Positions 9,567 to 17,552 of a DNA stretch of 64,000 nucleotides are shown here, piece by piece. The translations under genes and the position numbers were made by a program. Source of the DNA: ZC4RG30 sp040508085 (GTDB lineage Bacteria; Pseudomonadota; Gammaproteobacteria; Steroidobacterales; Steroidobacteraceae); the NCBI GenBank assembly GCA_040508085.1, contig JBEVNO010000064.1:15592-79591 (forward strand), in the 5' to 3' direction. Within the stretch, counting starts at the first letter, position 1. Every line of letters starts with the position of its first letter. Below the pieces are notes generated by a model. That model did no database searches. It had not been told where the DNA came from and saw nothing but the letters and a program-made list of their open reading frames with translations.

Positions 9567-10739
9567 TCAGCCGGCCTTCAGGCCTGCGTCGGCGGCCAGC
9601 GCGGCCGCTTTGTCGGTCTTTTCCCAGCTGAACTCGGGCTCGCTGCGGCCGAAGTGGCCGTACGCCGCAGTCTTGCGGTAGATCGGACGCAGCAGGTCGA
9701 GCATCTGCACGATGCCCTTCGGGCGCAGGTCGAAGTGCCGCGCGATCAGCTCCTCGATCTTCTCGTCGGAAATCTTGCCGGTGCCGAAGGTGGTGGCCAT
9801 GATGCTGGTGGGTTTGGCCACGCCGATGGCGTACGAGATCTGCACCTGGCAGCGATCGGCCAGGCCCGCGGCCACCACGTTCTTGGCCACGTAGCGCGCC
9901 GCATAGGCGGCCGAGCGATCCACCTTGGTCGGGTCCTTGCCGGAGAAGGCGCCGCCGCCGTGCGGGGCCGCGCCGCCGTAGGTGTCGACGATGATCTTGC
10001 GGCCCGTCAGGCCGCAATCACCCTGCGGGCCTCCGACCACGAAGCGGCCGGTGGGATTGATGTGGTACTTGATGTCGGCGGTGAGCAGCTCTTTCGGCAA
10101 CACCGGCTTCACGATCTCCTCGATCACGGCCTCGGTCAGCTCCTTGTGGCCGATCTCCGGGTGGTGCTGGGTAGACAGCACCACGGTATCGACTGCCGCG
10201 GGCTTGCCGTCGACGTACTTGATGGTGACCTGTGATTTGGCGTCCGGACGCAGCCACGGCAGCTTGCCGTTCTTGCGCAGCATCGCCTGCCGCTCAACCA
10301 GGCGATGCGCCAGATGGATGGGCAGCGGCATCAGGTCCGGGGTCTCGCGCACGGCATAGCCGAACATCAGGCCCTGGTCGCCAGCGCCCTGGTCGAGGTC
10401 GATGCCCTTGCCCTCGTCCACGCCCTGCGCAATGTCCGGCGACTGCGTGTCGTAGGCCACCAGCACGGCGCAGCCCTTGTAGTCGATGCCGTATTCGGTG
10501 TTGTCGTAGCCGATGGCCTTGATGGTCTCGCGCGTGATCGAGTGGTAATCCACACGCGCCTTGGTGGTGATCTCACCGGCGAGCACCACGAGGCCGGTAT
10601 TGCACAAGGTCTCGGCGGCGACGCGCGCCGTCCTGTCTTCCGCCAGGATGGCATCGAGGATGGCGTCGGATATCTGGTCCGCAACCTTGTCCGGATGTCC
10701 TTCCGATACCGACTCCGAAGTGAACAGATAGTGGCTCAT
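9567..10739 (-). CDS. metK: S-adenosylmethionine synthetase
   Basis: A 390-residue MetK with all usual motifs: FTSESVSEGHPDK at the N-terminus (ATP and Mg), GAGDQGLMFGYA in the middle, and GGGAFSGKDPTKVDRS. It makes SAM from methionine and ATP in the cytoplasm, the methyl donor whose product SAH is handled by AhcY encoded next. It starts 24 bases after the PfkB-family kinase gene, so ferredoxin-kinase-metK probably form one transcript that runs towards the SAH riboswitch and ahcY. I see no SAM riboswitch in the short gap upstream. Confidence 0.98.
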   Translation of the reverse strand: MSHYLFTSESVSEGHPDKVADQISDAILDAILAEDRTARVAAETLCNTGLVVLAGEITTKARVDYHSITRETIKAIGYDNTEYGIDYKGCAVLVAYDTQSPDIAQGVDEGKGIDLDQGAGDQGLMFGYAVRETPDLMPLPIHLAHRLVERQAMLRKNGKLPWLRPDAKSQVTIKYVDGKPAAVDTVVLSTQHHPEIGHKELTEAVIEEIVKPVLPKELLTADIKYHINPTGRFVVGGPQGDCGLTGRKIIVDTYGGAAPHGGGAFSGKDPTKVDRSAAYAARYVAKNVVAAGLADRCQVQISYAIGVAKPTSIMATTFGTGKISDEKIEELIARHFDLRPKGIVQMLDLLRPIYRKTAAYGHFGRSEPEFSWEKTDKAAALAADAGLKAG

Positions 10740-10763
10740 GCCTTGATTCCTGCTTGCAAAGGA

Positions 10764-11723
10764 TTAATAAGCGCCGAAAAGCGTTTCATACCGCTGGCGG
10801 AACTGCGCCGGCGTGAAGCTGTGGTTCTGCGTGCCGCGCGACTCGATCTTCAGCGAGCCCAGCAGCGAAGCAATGCGTGCGGTCTTCTCCCAGGGCAGCC
10901 CATGCAGCAGCCCGTGCAGCAGGCCCGCGCGGTAGGCATCGCCGCAACCGGTAGGATCGACCACAGCCCGGGCGGGCGCCGGCGGAATCGCCAGCTTGCC
11001 GTCGGCGGTATACACCGTGGAGCCTTCGCCGCCGTGGGTGACGATCAGCGCGGCCACGCGGGCGGTTACGTCCGCCTCGCTCCAGCCGGTGCGCTCGGCC
11101 AGCAGGTTCCATTCGTATTCGTTGACGGTGACCCAGCTGGCCTGCTCGATGAAGGCTTTCAGGTCTTCGCCGCCGAACATGGGCAGCCCCTGGCCCGGAT
11201 CGAAGATGAACGGGATGCCGGCGGCCGCGAAACCGGCGGCGTGCTGGATCATGCCATCACGGCCGTCCGGCGCCACGATGCCGACCGATACATTCTGCGC
11301 ATCGGCCACTTTATTCAGATGCGAGTGGCCCATCGCGCCGGGATGGAAAGCGGTGATCTGGTTGTTGTCCAGGTCGGTGGTGATGAATGCCTGGCCGGTA
11401 TGCTCCGCCGCAACGGTGCGTATGTATTCGCGCGAGATGCCGTGCTGGTCCAGCCATTCGGCATACGTCCCGAAGTCGTGTCCCACCGCGGCCATGATGC
11501 AGCCGGAATCGCCCATCAGCTTCAGATTCCAGGCGATGTTGCCGGCGCAGCCGCCGAACTCGCGCCGCATCTGCAGCGTCAGGAACGACACATTCAGCAT
11601 GTGCAGCTTGTCGGGCAGGATATGGTTCCGGAAATGGTCGTTGAACACCATGATGGTGTCGAACGCCATCGAGCCACAGATCAGCGCCCTGCCGGGCTGG
11701 ATGACTGGCTGCTTCATGCTCAC
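10764..11723 (-). CDS. PfkB-family sugar/nucleoside kinase, probable adenosine kinase
   Basis: A 319-residue ribokinase-fold kinase. The catalytic anion-hole motif DPTGCGDAYRAG (about 260-271) and an FGGCAGN substrate-binding segment place it in the PfkB family. The start is GTG at 11721-11723, overlapping the ferredoxin stop as GTGA; an ATG two codons on is an alternative. The family covers several substrates, and sequence alone does not settle which. Its place between a ferredoxin and metK, next to ahcY, makes adenosine the likely substrate: phosphorylation would remove the adenosine released from SAH. This is a context-based inference. Confidence 0.85.
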   Translation of the reverse strand: MSMKQPVIQPGRALICGSMAFDTIMVFNDHFRNHILPDKLHMLNVSFLTLQMRREFGGCAGNIAWNLKLMGDSGCIMAAVGHDFGTYAEWLDQHGISREYIRTVAAEHTGQAFITTDLDNNQITAFHPGAMGHSHLNKVADAQNVSVGIVAPDGRDGMIQHAAGFAAAGIPFIFDPGQGLPMFGGEDLKAFIEQASWVTVNEYEWNLLAERTGWSEADVTARVAALIVTHGGEGSTVYTADGKLAIPPAPARAVVDPTGCGDAYRAGLLHGLLHGLPWEKTARIASLLGSLKIESRGTQNHSFTPAQFRQRYETLFGAY

Positions 11724-12037
11724 TCGTCTTCAGCGATGGTGACCTTCAGGCCCGCAAGCGCTTCCGTGAACTTGATCTGGCACGACAGGCGCGAGCTGCC
11801 GGGACGATAGGTCGACAGGTCCTGCAGCAGGTCCTTCTCGTCCGAATGCTGCGCTGGCAGCTTCGACTGCCATTCCGCGTCCACATAGACATGGCAGGTG
11901 GCGCAGGCGCACATGCCACCACATACCGCCGCCACGCCGTAATCGAGGTCTCGCAGGTTCTCCATCAGCGTGAAGCGGGTGTTGCCGTCCACGTCGTGTT
12001 CGTTGCCGTCGCGATCGATAACCTTGATCAATGCCAT
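11720..12037 (-). CDS. 2Fe-2S ferredoxin (adrenodoxin/ISC type)
   Basis: A 105-residue ferredoxin. Cluster ligands are C39, C45 and C48 in the CGGMCACATC stretch (C-x5-C-x2-C) plus the Cys of RLSCQI near residue 85, the adrenodoxin-type spacing. An acidic patch in the middle (SDEKDLLQD) is the usual reductase-binding surface. It transfers single electrons in the cytoplasm. It overlaps the following kinase gene by four bases, an odd partner for an electron carrier; no P450 or reductase is next to it, though a ferredoxin-NADP reductase is encoded at 31.2 kb. The ISC operon is not in the window. Confidence 0.93.
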   Translation of the reverse strand: MALIKVIDRDGNEHDVDGNTRFTLMENLRDLDYGVAAVCGGMCACATCHVYVDAEWQSKLPAQHSDEKDLLQDLSTYRPGSSRLSCQIKFTEALAGLKVTIAEDE

Positions 12038-12062
12038 GAGGAGCGCGTGCCTTGAGGGGTAA

Positions 12063-12086
12063 GCCCGCCATTTTGCCTGCGCGGGC
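12063..12086 (-). terminator. Possible terminator hairpin after pnuT2
   Basis: GCCCGC and GCGGGC arms enclose a 12-base loop in the gap between the second PnuT gene and the ferredoxin gene. On the minus strand it lies downstream of the ferredoxin start side, that is, after the end of the thiamine operon, followed only by TTACC rather than a T run. It is a weak candidate that could separate the two transcripts. Confidence 0.35.
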
Positions 12087-12108
12087 AGTCACTATCCAGC
12101 ACATTGCG

Positions 12109-12711
12109 TCACAGCCCTCGCAGGCCCCCGCGCCAGCTTTTCCACCATGCCAGGAAGCCCACGCCGGCAATGCCCAGATAGAAGACATATAGCAGCGCCA
12201 CCCCTGCCAGCCCCTGCGACAGGAACAGATAGAGGGAGATAACGTCCACCACGAACCAGTACAGCCAGTTCTCCAGATAGACCCTGGCTGTCATCCACGT
12301 GGCTGTCAGGCCCATGCAGGCCACCAGGGAATCCACGAACGGGAAGTCCGACTCCCCGGCCAGCAGCAGTGACAGACCGGCAGCCAGCAGCAGGCAGCCC
12401 GCCACGGCCAGCGCATGGCCGCGCCAGTGCCAGGTAGTGACCGGTTTGCGCTGTGCGCTCCCCGACCAGCTGCGCCACCCATAAATGGCGGCCAGCACAT
12501 AGAACGATTGCAGCAGCGCCTGCATGGGGAGGCGGCTGCGCGCCGCGAGCACGGCCAGGATGCCGGCGCTGATGGCGCTGAAGATCCAGCCGATGCGGCG
12601 CCGGCGCATGATGGCGATGATGTAGATGACGCCGGTGATAACTGCCAGCCACGCTGCAGGGCCCATCCCCTGCAGGTCGAGCCAGGTACTTGCCAGGAAC
12701 TCTCCGGTCAT
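12109..12711 (-). CDS. pnuT: PnuC-family vitamin transporter, second PnuT of the thiamine operon
   Basis: A 200-residue integral membrane protein with about seven hydrophobic segments. It has the PnuC-family signature LENWLYWFVVD (about residues 140-150) also seen in the other PnuT copy of this operon. PnuT proteins take up unphosphorylated thiamine by facilitated diffusion, with trapping by phosphorylation in the cell. The ATG at 12709-12711 overlaps the kinase stop by four bases, tying it to the TPP-riboswitch operon. The frame is open further upstream inside the kinase gene, but that part lacks membrane character. Having two PnuT genes around one kinase is unusual; this copy may take a related compound. 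Confidence 0.87.
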   Translation of the reverse strand: MTGEFLASTWLDLQGMGPAAWLAVITGVIYIIAIMRRRRIGWIFSAISAGILAVLAARSRLPMQALLQSFYVLAAIYGWRSWSGSAQRKPVTTWHWRGHALAVAGCLLLAAGLSLLLAGESDFPFVDSLVACMGLTATWMTARVYLENWLYWFVVDVISLYLFLSQGLAGVALLYVFYLGIAGVGFLAWWKSWRGGLRGL

Positions 12712-13487
12712 CCCCCATTGTGCCCATGCAGCCGCGCCCACAGTGCATTGAGCACGCTGAACAGGCGCCGCTGCAGTTCCAGACGCTGCTGCGCTGCGCC
12801 CTGCAAATTGAGGTGGGCCAGCAGGCGCGGCAGTTGCAGCTGCAGCTGGGGATAGTAGGCCGTCAGGCAAGCGAGATCCCAGGTGGCGTCTGCCCGCTGC
12901 GCGTACTCCCAGTCCACCAGCACCGGCGCCGGTCCCAGCATGTTGGCGACGACCAGATCGCCGTGAACCAGCACGGGCGGCGCCCCGTGCGCCGCGATTT
13001 CGCTGGCCAGCGATTCGACCAGATCCGCACATTGCGACAACGGCCGCGCTGCCGCGGCACCCTGCGCGGCCAGCTGTTGCAGGTAGCCGCGGGCGATGCC
13101 TGCAGCGTCCACCACGGGCAGCTCCTCGGGAACAGGCAGGGCGTGCAGCCGCACGAGCTGCTCCGCCAGCGCATCAAGCCGGGCGGCATCCTGCAGGTCA
13201 GCCACGCTCCACACCGGCAGCTCCAGGAACTCCATCAGCAGCCACTGGCCGCGCGCGTCCGCCGCGACCACCCGGGGAGCAAGACCTGCCGCCGCAGCGG
13301 CCTGCTGCGCGTGCAGTTCGGTGACTGCTGCAGAACCCGGCCGGTCGATGGGAGCCGCGCGACTGCGCCACACGAACCGCCCCAGGCGTGTGTCCACCCG
13401 CAGCACCAGATTGCGGCCGCCGCCAGGCAAGGCGTACACCGCCTGCGGGGGCATTCCCGACTCGCAGCCCGGAATGCACGACCGCAC
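12708..13487 (-). CDS. Aminoglycoside/choline-kinase-fold phosphotransferase, probable thiamine kinase
   Basis: A protein of about 259 residues with the kinase catalytic loop LVHGDLVVANML and the metal-binding VLVDWEYA, the arrangement found in APH, choline kinase and ThiK (thiamine kinase). It lies between two PnuT genes downstream of a TPP riboswitch, so it very probably phosphorylates incoming thiamine to thiamine monophosphate and traps it. Known PnuT operons more often carry a thiamine pyrophosphokinase, so ThiK-type use here is a variation. The start is uncertain: GTG at 13487 (chosen) or ATG at 13454; the frame is open further upstream inside pnuT1, but that part does not look like the family. 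Confidence 0.83.
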   Translation of the reverse strand: MRSCIPGCESGMPPQAVYALPGGGRNLVLRVDTRLGRFVWRSRAAPIDRPGSAAVTELHAQQAAAAAGLAPRVVAADARGQWLLMEFLELPVWSVADLQDAARLDALAEQLVRLHALPVPEELPVVDAAGIARGYLQQLAAQGAAAARPLSQCADLVESLASEIAAHGAPPVLVHGDLVVANMLGPAPVLVDWEYAQRADATWDLACLTAYYPQLQLQLPRLLAHLNLQGAAQQRLELQRRLFSVLNALWARLHGHNGG

Positions 13488-13498
13488 TTCGGGGGGAA

Positions 13499-14104
13499 TC
13501 AGGCCCGGGTCGGCTGGCGGTAGCTGTGCAGCCATGTACGGAAACCCGCGCCTGCAATGACCAGGTAGAGCACGAACAACGCCGCCGTGAACACCAGCCC
13601 CTGGGCTGCATAGAGGAACACCAGCACGCTGTCGATGGCGATCCAGTACAGCCAGTTCTCCAGCTTCACACGCGCCGTGAGCCAGGTAGCGAGCAGGCTG
13701 CCGATGGTGGTGGCCGAATCCAGGTACGGCCATGCCGCCTGGGTCTCCGTGGCCAGCAACCGCGCCAGCGCGGCGGCCATTGCCAGCACCAGAAGGACGG
13801 CAGCCACGTGCAGGCGCCACGACCAGGTGGAAATGCGCGGCTGCTCGCCGGCGCGCGACCAGTGCACCCAGCCGTATACCGACATGCCGACGTAGTAGAC
13901 CTGCAGGCCCGCCTGCATCGGCAGCGCCGCGCGCGCAAACAGCCACGTGTAGAGCAGCGCGCCGAAGCCGCCCGCCACCCACGCCCAGCGGCTGCGGCGG
14001 CGGATCAGCAGGATGTAAGCCAGCCCCAGCAAGACCGCCACGCCCTCCGGCAAGGTGGTGGCGCGCAGGCCGTCCAGCAGCCGCTGCAGCAGCAGCTCAG
14101 GCAT
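13499..14104 (-). CDS. pnuT: PnuC-family thiamine transporter (first PnuT)
   Basis: A 201-residue membrane protein with about seven transmembrane helices and the family motif LENWLYWIAID (about 147-157), in which Trp and Asn line the substrate pore in PnuC structures. It is predicted to be an inner-membrane thiamine facilitator. It starts with ATG at 14104, overlapping the YkoF-like gene by 8 bases, and is followed by the kinase gene. The operon begins with a TonB receptor under TPP-riboswitch control, which is the main evidence for thiamine rather than nicotinamide riboside as substrate. It is clearly paralogous to the downstream copy (shared ATW.TARV.LENWLYW). Confidence 0.9.
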   Translation of the reverse strand: MPELLLQRLLDGLRATTLPEGVAVLLGLAYILLIRRRSRWAWVAGGFGALLYTWLFARAALPMQAGLQVYYVGMSVYGWVHWSRAGEQPRISTWSWRLHVAAVLLVLAMAAALARLLATETQAAWPYLDSATTIGSLLATWLTARVKLENWLYWIAIDSVLVFLYAAQGLVFTAALFVLYLVIAGAGFRTWLHSYRQPTRA

Positions 14105-14354
14105 CCGGCAGCAGCGTGTAGTTGCCGATGAACTTGGTCACGAATATCGCCTTGCCGCTGGCCGCGAAGCTGGTGGCCATCTCCTGCCGCAGCACCTCGA
14201 AGATGCGGTCGTGGTCGCCGAACACCTGGGTGCTGAGATGATTGGTGATGACGTGCAGCCCGGCATGCGCATTCAGCCGTGCGATGAACTCCTTGATGAA
14301 GGGGATATATTCATCGTGCAGTGGATACAGGCTGATCTCGACGGCGATTTCCAT
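14097..14354 (-). CDS. YkoF-like thiamine/HMP-binding domain protein
   Basis: An 85-residue single-domain protein resembling one repeat of YkoF, the thiamine/hydroxymethylpyrimidine-binding protein: the EISLYPLHDEYIPFIKEFI opening matches the repeat's SLYPM...IK pattern, and NHLSTQVFGDHDRIFEVL follows. YkoF of Bacillus has two such repeats and partners an ABC transporter; here a single repeat sits in a PnuT operon. No signal peptide is visible, so it is likely cytoplasmic. I choose the ATG at 14352-14354 because AAGGA lies 7 bases upstream; two earlier ATG or longer readings are possible. It follows the receptor gene by 17 bases and overlaps pnuT1. A role as thiamine carrier or sensor is inference. 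Confidence 0.78.
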   Translation of the reverse strand: MEIAVEISLYPLHDEYIPFIKEFIARLNAHAGLHVITNHLSTQVFGDHDRIFEVLRQEMATSFAASGKAIFVTKFIGNYTLLPDA

Positions 14355-14371
14355 ATGCATGTCCTTGGCGG

Positions 14372-16504
14372 TCAGAAACTGAACGTGGCGGTAACGCCCC
14401 ACTGGCGCGCGTCACCCTTCTGGGTATAGAGCTTCGGCTCCCAGTCCGGCGGTTCGTTCGAGAAGAAGAAGCCGCGCACGGCGTAGTCCTCGTCGAACAC
14501 ATTGCGTACCCAGCCATACAGGCTCCAGCGCGCCTGCTCGTAGCCGAATTTCACATGCGTCAGCGAGTAGGCCTGCGACCTGCGGTCGTGGTCGGTGGGC
14601 ACGTCGAAATAGAACGCATCCATTGCGGTCACGTCCACGCGCGCGAACACACCGGCAGGGTTGCGCCACGTGACATTGACGGCTGCGCTGTAACCCGGTG
14701 CATGCGCCTGTTCGCGTGAGGCCACCGGATTGCCCTCTGCGTCAACGCCGCCACCCGAACGCGTGCGCAACAGGCCGAGCGAACCGCCGACCTGCAGCTG
14801 CGGTGTCAGTACGTACTGGATGCTGGCCTCGAGCCCCGCGCTGTAGCCCTTCGGCAGGTTGCCGGTGATGAACACATAGGTATTCGGGTCGGTGGGATCA
14901 AGCTGGCTGCCCGTGCGCACCTGCTGGTCCTTGCGCCACTGGTAGAACAGCGCCAGTTCGGCATGGCCGCGCCCATCCGGCAGCCGCGTCTTGAGCCCGG
15001 TCTCCAGGTTCCACAGGTATTCCGGATCGTAGCGCCGGCTGGCCTCGGGCACCGCGCCCAGATTGAATCCACCCGCCTTGTAACCCCGCGACAGCAACCC
15101 GTAGCCGGTCACGCCATCGCTGATCGTCTTGCTGAGCGACAGCTGCCCGCCCAGCATGCGGTCACGCGCTGCAAGATCGGACGCGCGCGGCTCGCCTCCC
15201 ACGGTCCCGTCGTCGCGATAACGGCCACGTCGCTGCTCGGCGCGCAGGCCAGCGGTCCAGTTCCAGGTGGGCGCGAGTACGCCGTTCAGCTGTCCGAACA
15301 GCGCCAGGTTGGTGGCGCGATAGCGGTTGTCGAGCGTGTCCTCACTGGCGTCAACCGGCAGACCCGGGTCGGCGTAGGCCCCGCTGGCGAAATCCTTGCC
15401 GCGCTCGACCAGCCGCAACGCGTATGCACCCGCGAGCCAGGCGATGTGCCCGTCTGCGCCGCTGTCGGGCGATGCCAGCCGCAGCTCCAGGCTGCCCGTT
15501 TCGCGGCGGCGGCCGGCGCTGTTGAAATACTCATAGGTGTAAGGCGCCCAGCTCGCGCTGTTGCCCCAGTCGCTGTCGAAACTGTTGCGGCTGTCCGAAT
15601 TGGCGTAGCTCGCAATCGTCGTCAGTGTGTTCGAGCCGAGCTCCCCGCTGGTCACGCGCAGTGATGCGCCGGTGGCGCGCTGTGCGTCCTTGCCGGGCTG
15701 GTCGGAAAGCGTGGTGCGGGAGTTGTCGATGGCGAAGGCGTCATAGCCATTGTCGATATCGGCGTGCAGGAAGGTGAAATCCAGCTGCGTCGATTCACCG
15801 GCCTGCGTGTGCCATTTCAGGCGGGCGGTGAGCTCGTCGCGGTCATTGGTATCGCGCCCGAGCCATGCGTTGTGCATGAAGCCATCGCTGGCATATCTCT
15901 GCACGGACAGGCGCCAGGCGGAGTTCAGCGCCTGCACGGGCCCCGTGGCAGTGGCGCCGACCGCCCGCGTGCCGTAATCACCGCCGGTGGCCTCCAGCGA
16001 ATAGCCCGCCTCCGGCTGCGGCTCATTGCTGCGCACGACAATCAGGCCCGCCAGCGCGTTGGCACCGTACTGTGTGCCCTGCGGCCCGCGCAGCACTTCG
16101 ACCTGCTGCAGGTCGAACAGCGTCGCCGGCATGCCCAGGCCGCTGAAATCCATGTCATCGATGAGGAAGCCGACGGAAGGGTTGGGCGCCCCCTCATATT
16201 GTTCCCGCTCGCCGATGCCGCGGATCTGGAAGTAACGGGGGCGCGACGTGCCGCCGGCCCAGTTCAGGTTCGGCACCAGGCCGAGCACATCCTGGAAGTG
16301 CTGCTGGCCGGCATCGCGCAGGGTGCGCTCATCCAGCACGGTCACGCTGCTGGCCACCTGCTCCAGGGCCTGCGGGCGCAAGGTGCCCGTGACGATCACC
16401 TCATCGAGGATGTCCTCTGCCGCGTGGGCATCGGGACACATCGTCATGGCAAGGGTTGTCACGGCCGCGGCCATGACGGGGGAATACGCGCGGAATAGCT
16501 GCAT
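14372..16504 (-). CDS. TonB-dependent outer-membrane receptor, probable thiamine receptor
   Basis: A 710-residue TonB-dependent receptor. A signal peptide covers about residues 1-28 (cleavage after AHA), followed by a TonB-box-like DEVIVTGTLRPQ, a plug domain (about 45-160, with VEVLRGPQGTQYGANALAG) and a 22-strand barrel ending in an aromatic Phe (TATFSF). It would import a scarce ligand across the outer membrane using TonB/ExbBD energy, which is not encoded in the window. A TPP riboswitch occupies its leader and ends almost at the ATG, so the ligand is most likely thiamine or a phosphorylated form. It heads the YkoF-PnuT-kinase-PnuT operon. Confidence 0.93.
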   Translation of the reverse strand: MQLFRAYSPVMAAAVTTLAMTMCPDAHAAEDILDEVIVTGTLRPQALEQVASSVTVLDERTLRDAGQQHFQDVLGLVPNLNWAGGTSRPRYFQIRGIGEREQYEGAPNPSVGFLIDDMDFSGLGMPATLFDLQQVEVLRGPQGTQYGANALAGLIVVRSNEPQPEAGYSLEATGGDYGTRAVGATATGPVQALNSAWRLSVQRYASDGFMHNAWLGRDTNDRDELTARLKWHTQAGESTQLDFTFLHADIDNGYDAFAIDNSRTTLSDQPGKDAQRATGASLRVTSGELGSNTLTTIASYANSDSRNSFDSDWGNSASWAPYTYEYFNSAGRRRETGSLELRLASPDSGADGHIAWLAGAYALRLVERGKDFASGAYADPGLPVDASEDTLDNRYRATNLALFGQLNGVLAPTWNWTAGLRAEQRRGRYRDDGTVGGEPRASDLAARDRMLGGQLSLSKTISDGVTGYGLLSRGYKAGGFNLGAVPEASRRYDPEYLWNLETGLKTRLPDGRGHAELALFYQWRKDQQVRTGSQLDPTDPNTYVFITGNLPKGYSAGLEASIQYVLTPQLQVGGSLGLLRTRSGGGVDAEGNPVASREQAHAPGYSAAVNVTWRNPAGVFARVDVTAMDAFYFDVPTDHDRRSQAYSLTHVKFGYEQARWSLYGWVRNVFDEDYAVRGFFFSNEPPDWEPKLYTQKGDARQWGVTATFSF

Positions 16505-16511
16505 CGACCTG

Positions 16512-16594
16512 CTCCTTTCGCCGGTACTAACCGGATCAAGTTCAACGGGTTCGCCGTGTTGGCGTCTCAGGCTCCGTATGGAGCCACCCCTGGG
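16512..16594 (-). promoter_or_regulatory. TPP riboswitch (THI element)
   Basis: On the minus strand the leader of the receptor gene contains the canonical THI blocks: GGGGTGGCTCC with its partner GGAGCC, CTGAGA, a hairpin CGCC/GGCG, then ACCCGTTGAACTTGATCCGG and TTAGTACCGGCGAA. These form the pyrimidine and pyrophosphate arms of the TPP aptamer. The last aptamer bases run into AAGGAG, which is also the ribosome-binding site about 8 bases before the ATG at 16504. This arrangement points to translational control, with TPP binding hiding the Shine-Dalgarno sequence. I see no separate terminator hairpin. Confidence 0.96.
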
Positions 16595-16652
16595 CAGGCG
16601 CTATGGTAGCGTTGCGGAGTCGGAACACAAGCACGAAGCGCAATAACTGACT

Positions 16653-17552
16653 GTGTCACGCATCATCCGCATCTTCTTCGTCGACGCATTCACCGACACG
16701 GCGGGGCGCGGCAATCCTGCGGCGGTGGCGCTCGACGCCGACCAGCTCACTGAAGTACAGATGCAGGACATCGCACGTGAGCAGCACATCGGCGACTGGG
16801 CCTTCGTGCTGTCGCCCTCCTCCTCCGAAGTCGACCTCGACGTGCGCTTCTTCAGTCCGCGCAGGGAACTGCCGTTCGTGGGTCATGCCACGCTCGCGCT
16901 GCATGCCGTGCTGGCGCGCATCGATCCGCGGCCTGTGCGCCGCCAGCAGGGCCAGAGCGGCGTAGTCGAGGTGCGCACGCTGCCGGAACCTGCCAGCTTC
17001 GCGATCCGCCAGCCGGCACCTGCTCTCGGGCGCCTGCCTGCCGCCACTGAACTGGGCGATGTACTGGCGTTGCTGGACCTCACGTCGGCCGACCTTGACC
17101 CGCGCTGTCCACCGCGCATCGCCGGCGGCGCCAGCACGCGCCTGCTGCTGGGCCTGCGTGATGGCGCGGCCCTCGACCGGGTGCGACCGCAGCTGTCGGG
17201 GCTGGCGGCCATGTCGGCACGACTCGGCGCGCAGGGCTATTTCCTGTTCGTGCTGCGCAACCACCTCGGCTCACCGGGCACGGAATCGCGCATGTTCTGT
17301 CCCGCCATCGGCATCGATGAAGACCCGGTCAGTGGCAATGCGCACGCCATGCTGGGCGTGTACCTGCATGAGCTGGGTCTGCTGCCTACCCGCAGCCGCG
17401 CGGCGCAGTTCGTCGGCCAGCAAGGCCGGCACCTGGGTCGCGACGGCGAGGTGCAGGTGGTGCTTGAGCTGGATGCAGCCGGTCGTGCGGTGAACGTGGA
17501 GATCGCGGGCAAGGCGGTGATCGTGTCCGCCTCGCAGCTCACACTGGCTTGA
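16653..17552 (+). CDS. PhzF-family epimerase/isomerase-like protein
   Basis: A 299-residue PhzF-fold protein with VDAFTDTAGRGNPAAV at the N-terminus, FSPRRELPFVGHATL, and the second-domain motif GIDEDPVSGNAHA. In PhzF the general acid/base is a Glu in the SET-like motif near residue 45; here the aligned segment reads IGDWAF, giving Asp48 instead. The family includes diaminopimelate-epimerase-like enzymes, and most members have no known substrate. The start is GTG at 16653, divergent from the TPP-controlled receptor gene. The 3' end overlaps the convergent carbonic-anhydrase-like gene by 14 bases. Confidence 0.88.
   Translation: MSRIIRIFFVDAFTDTAGRGNPAAVALDADQLTEVQMQDIAREQHIGDWAFVLSPSSSEVDLDVRFFSPRRELPFVGHATLALHAVLARIDPRPVRRQQGQSGVVEVRTLPEPASFAIRQPAPALGRLPAATELGDVLALLDLTSADLDPRCPPRIAGGASTRLLLGLRDGAALDRVRPQLSGLAAMSARLGAQGYFLFVLRNHLGSPGTESRMFCPAIGIDEDPVSGNAHAMLGVYLHELGLLPTRSRAAQFVGQQGRHLGRDGEVQVVLELDAAGRAVNVEIAGKAVIVSASQLTLA

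Noticed and set aside
13488..13982. N-terminal extension of the kinase gene to 13982
   Set aside because: The extra frame lies in pnuT1 and gives an Arg/Ala-rich sequence with no family match.
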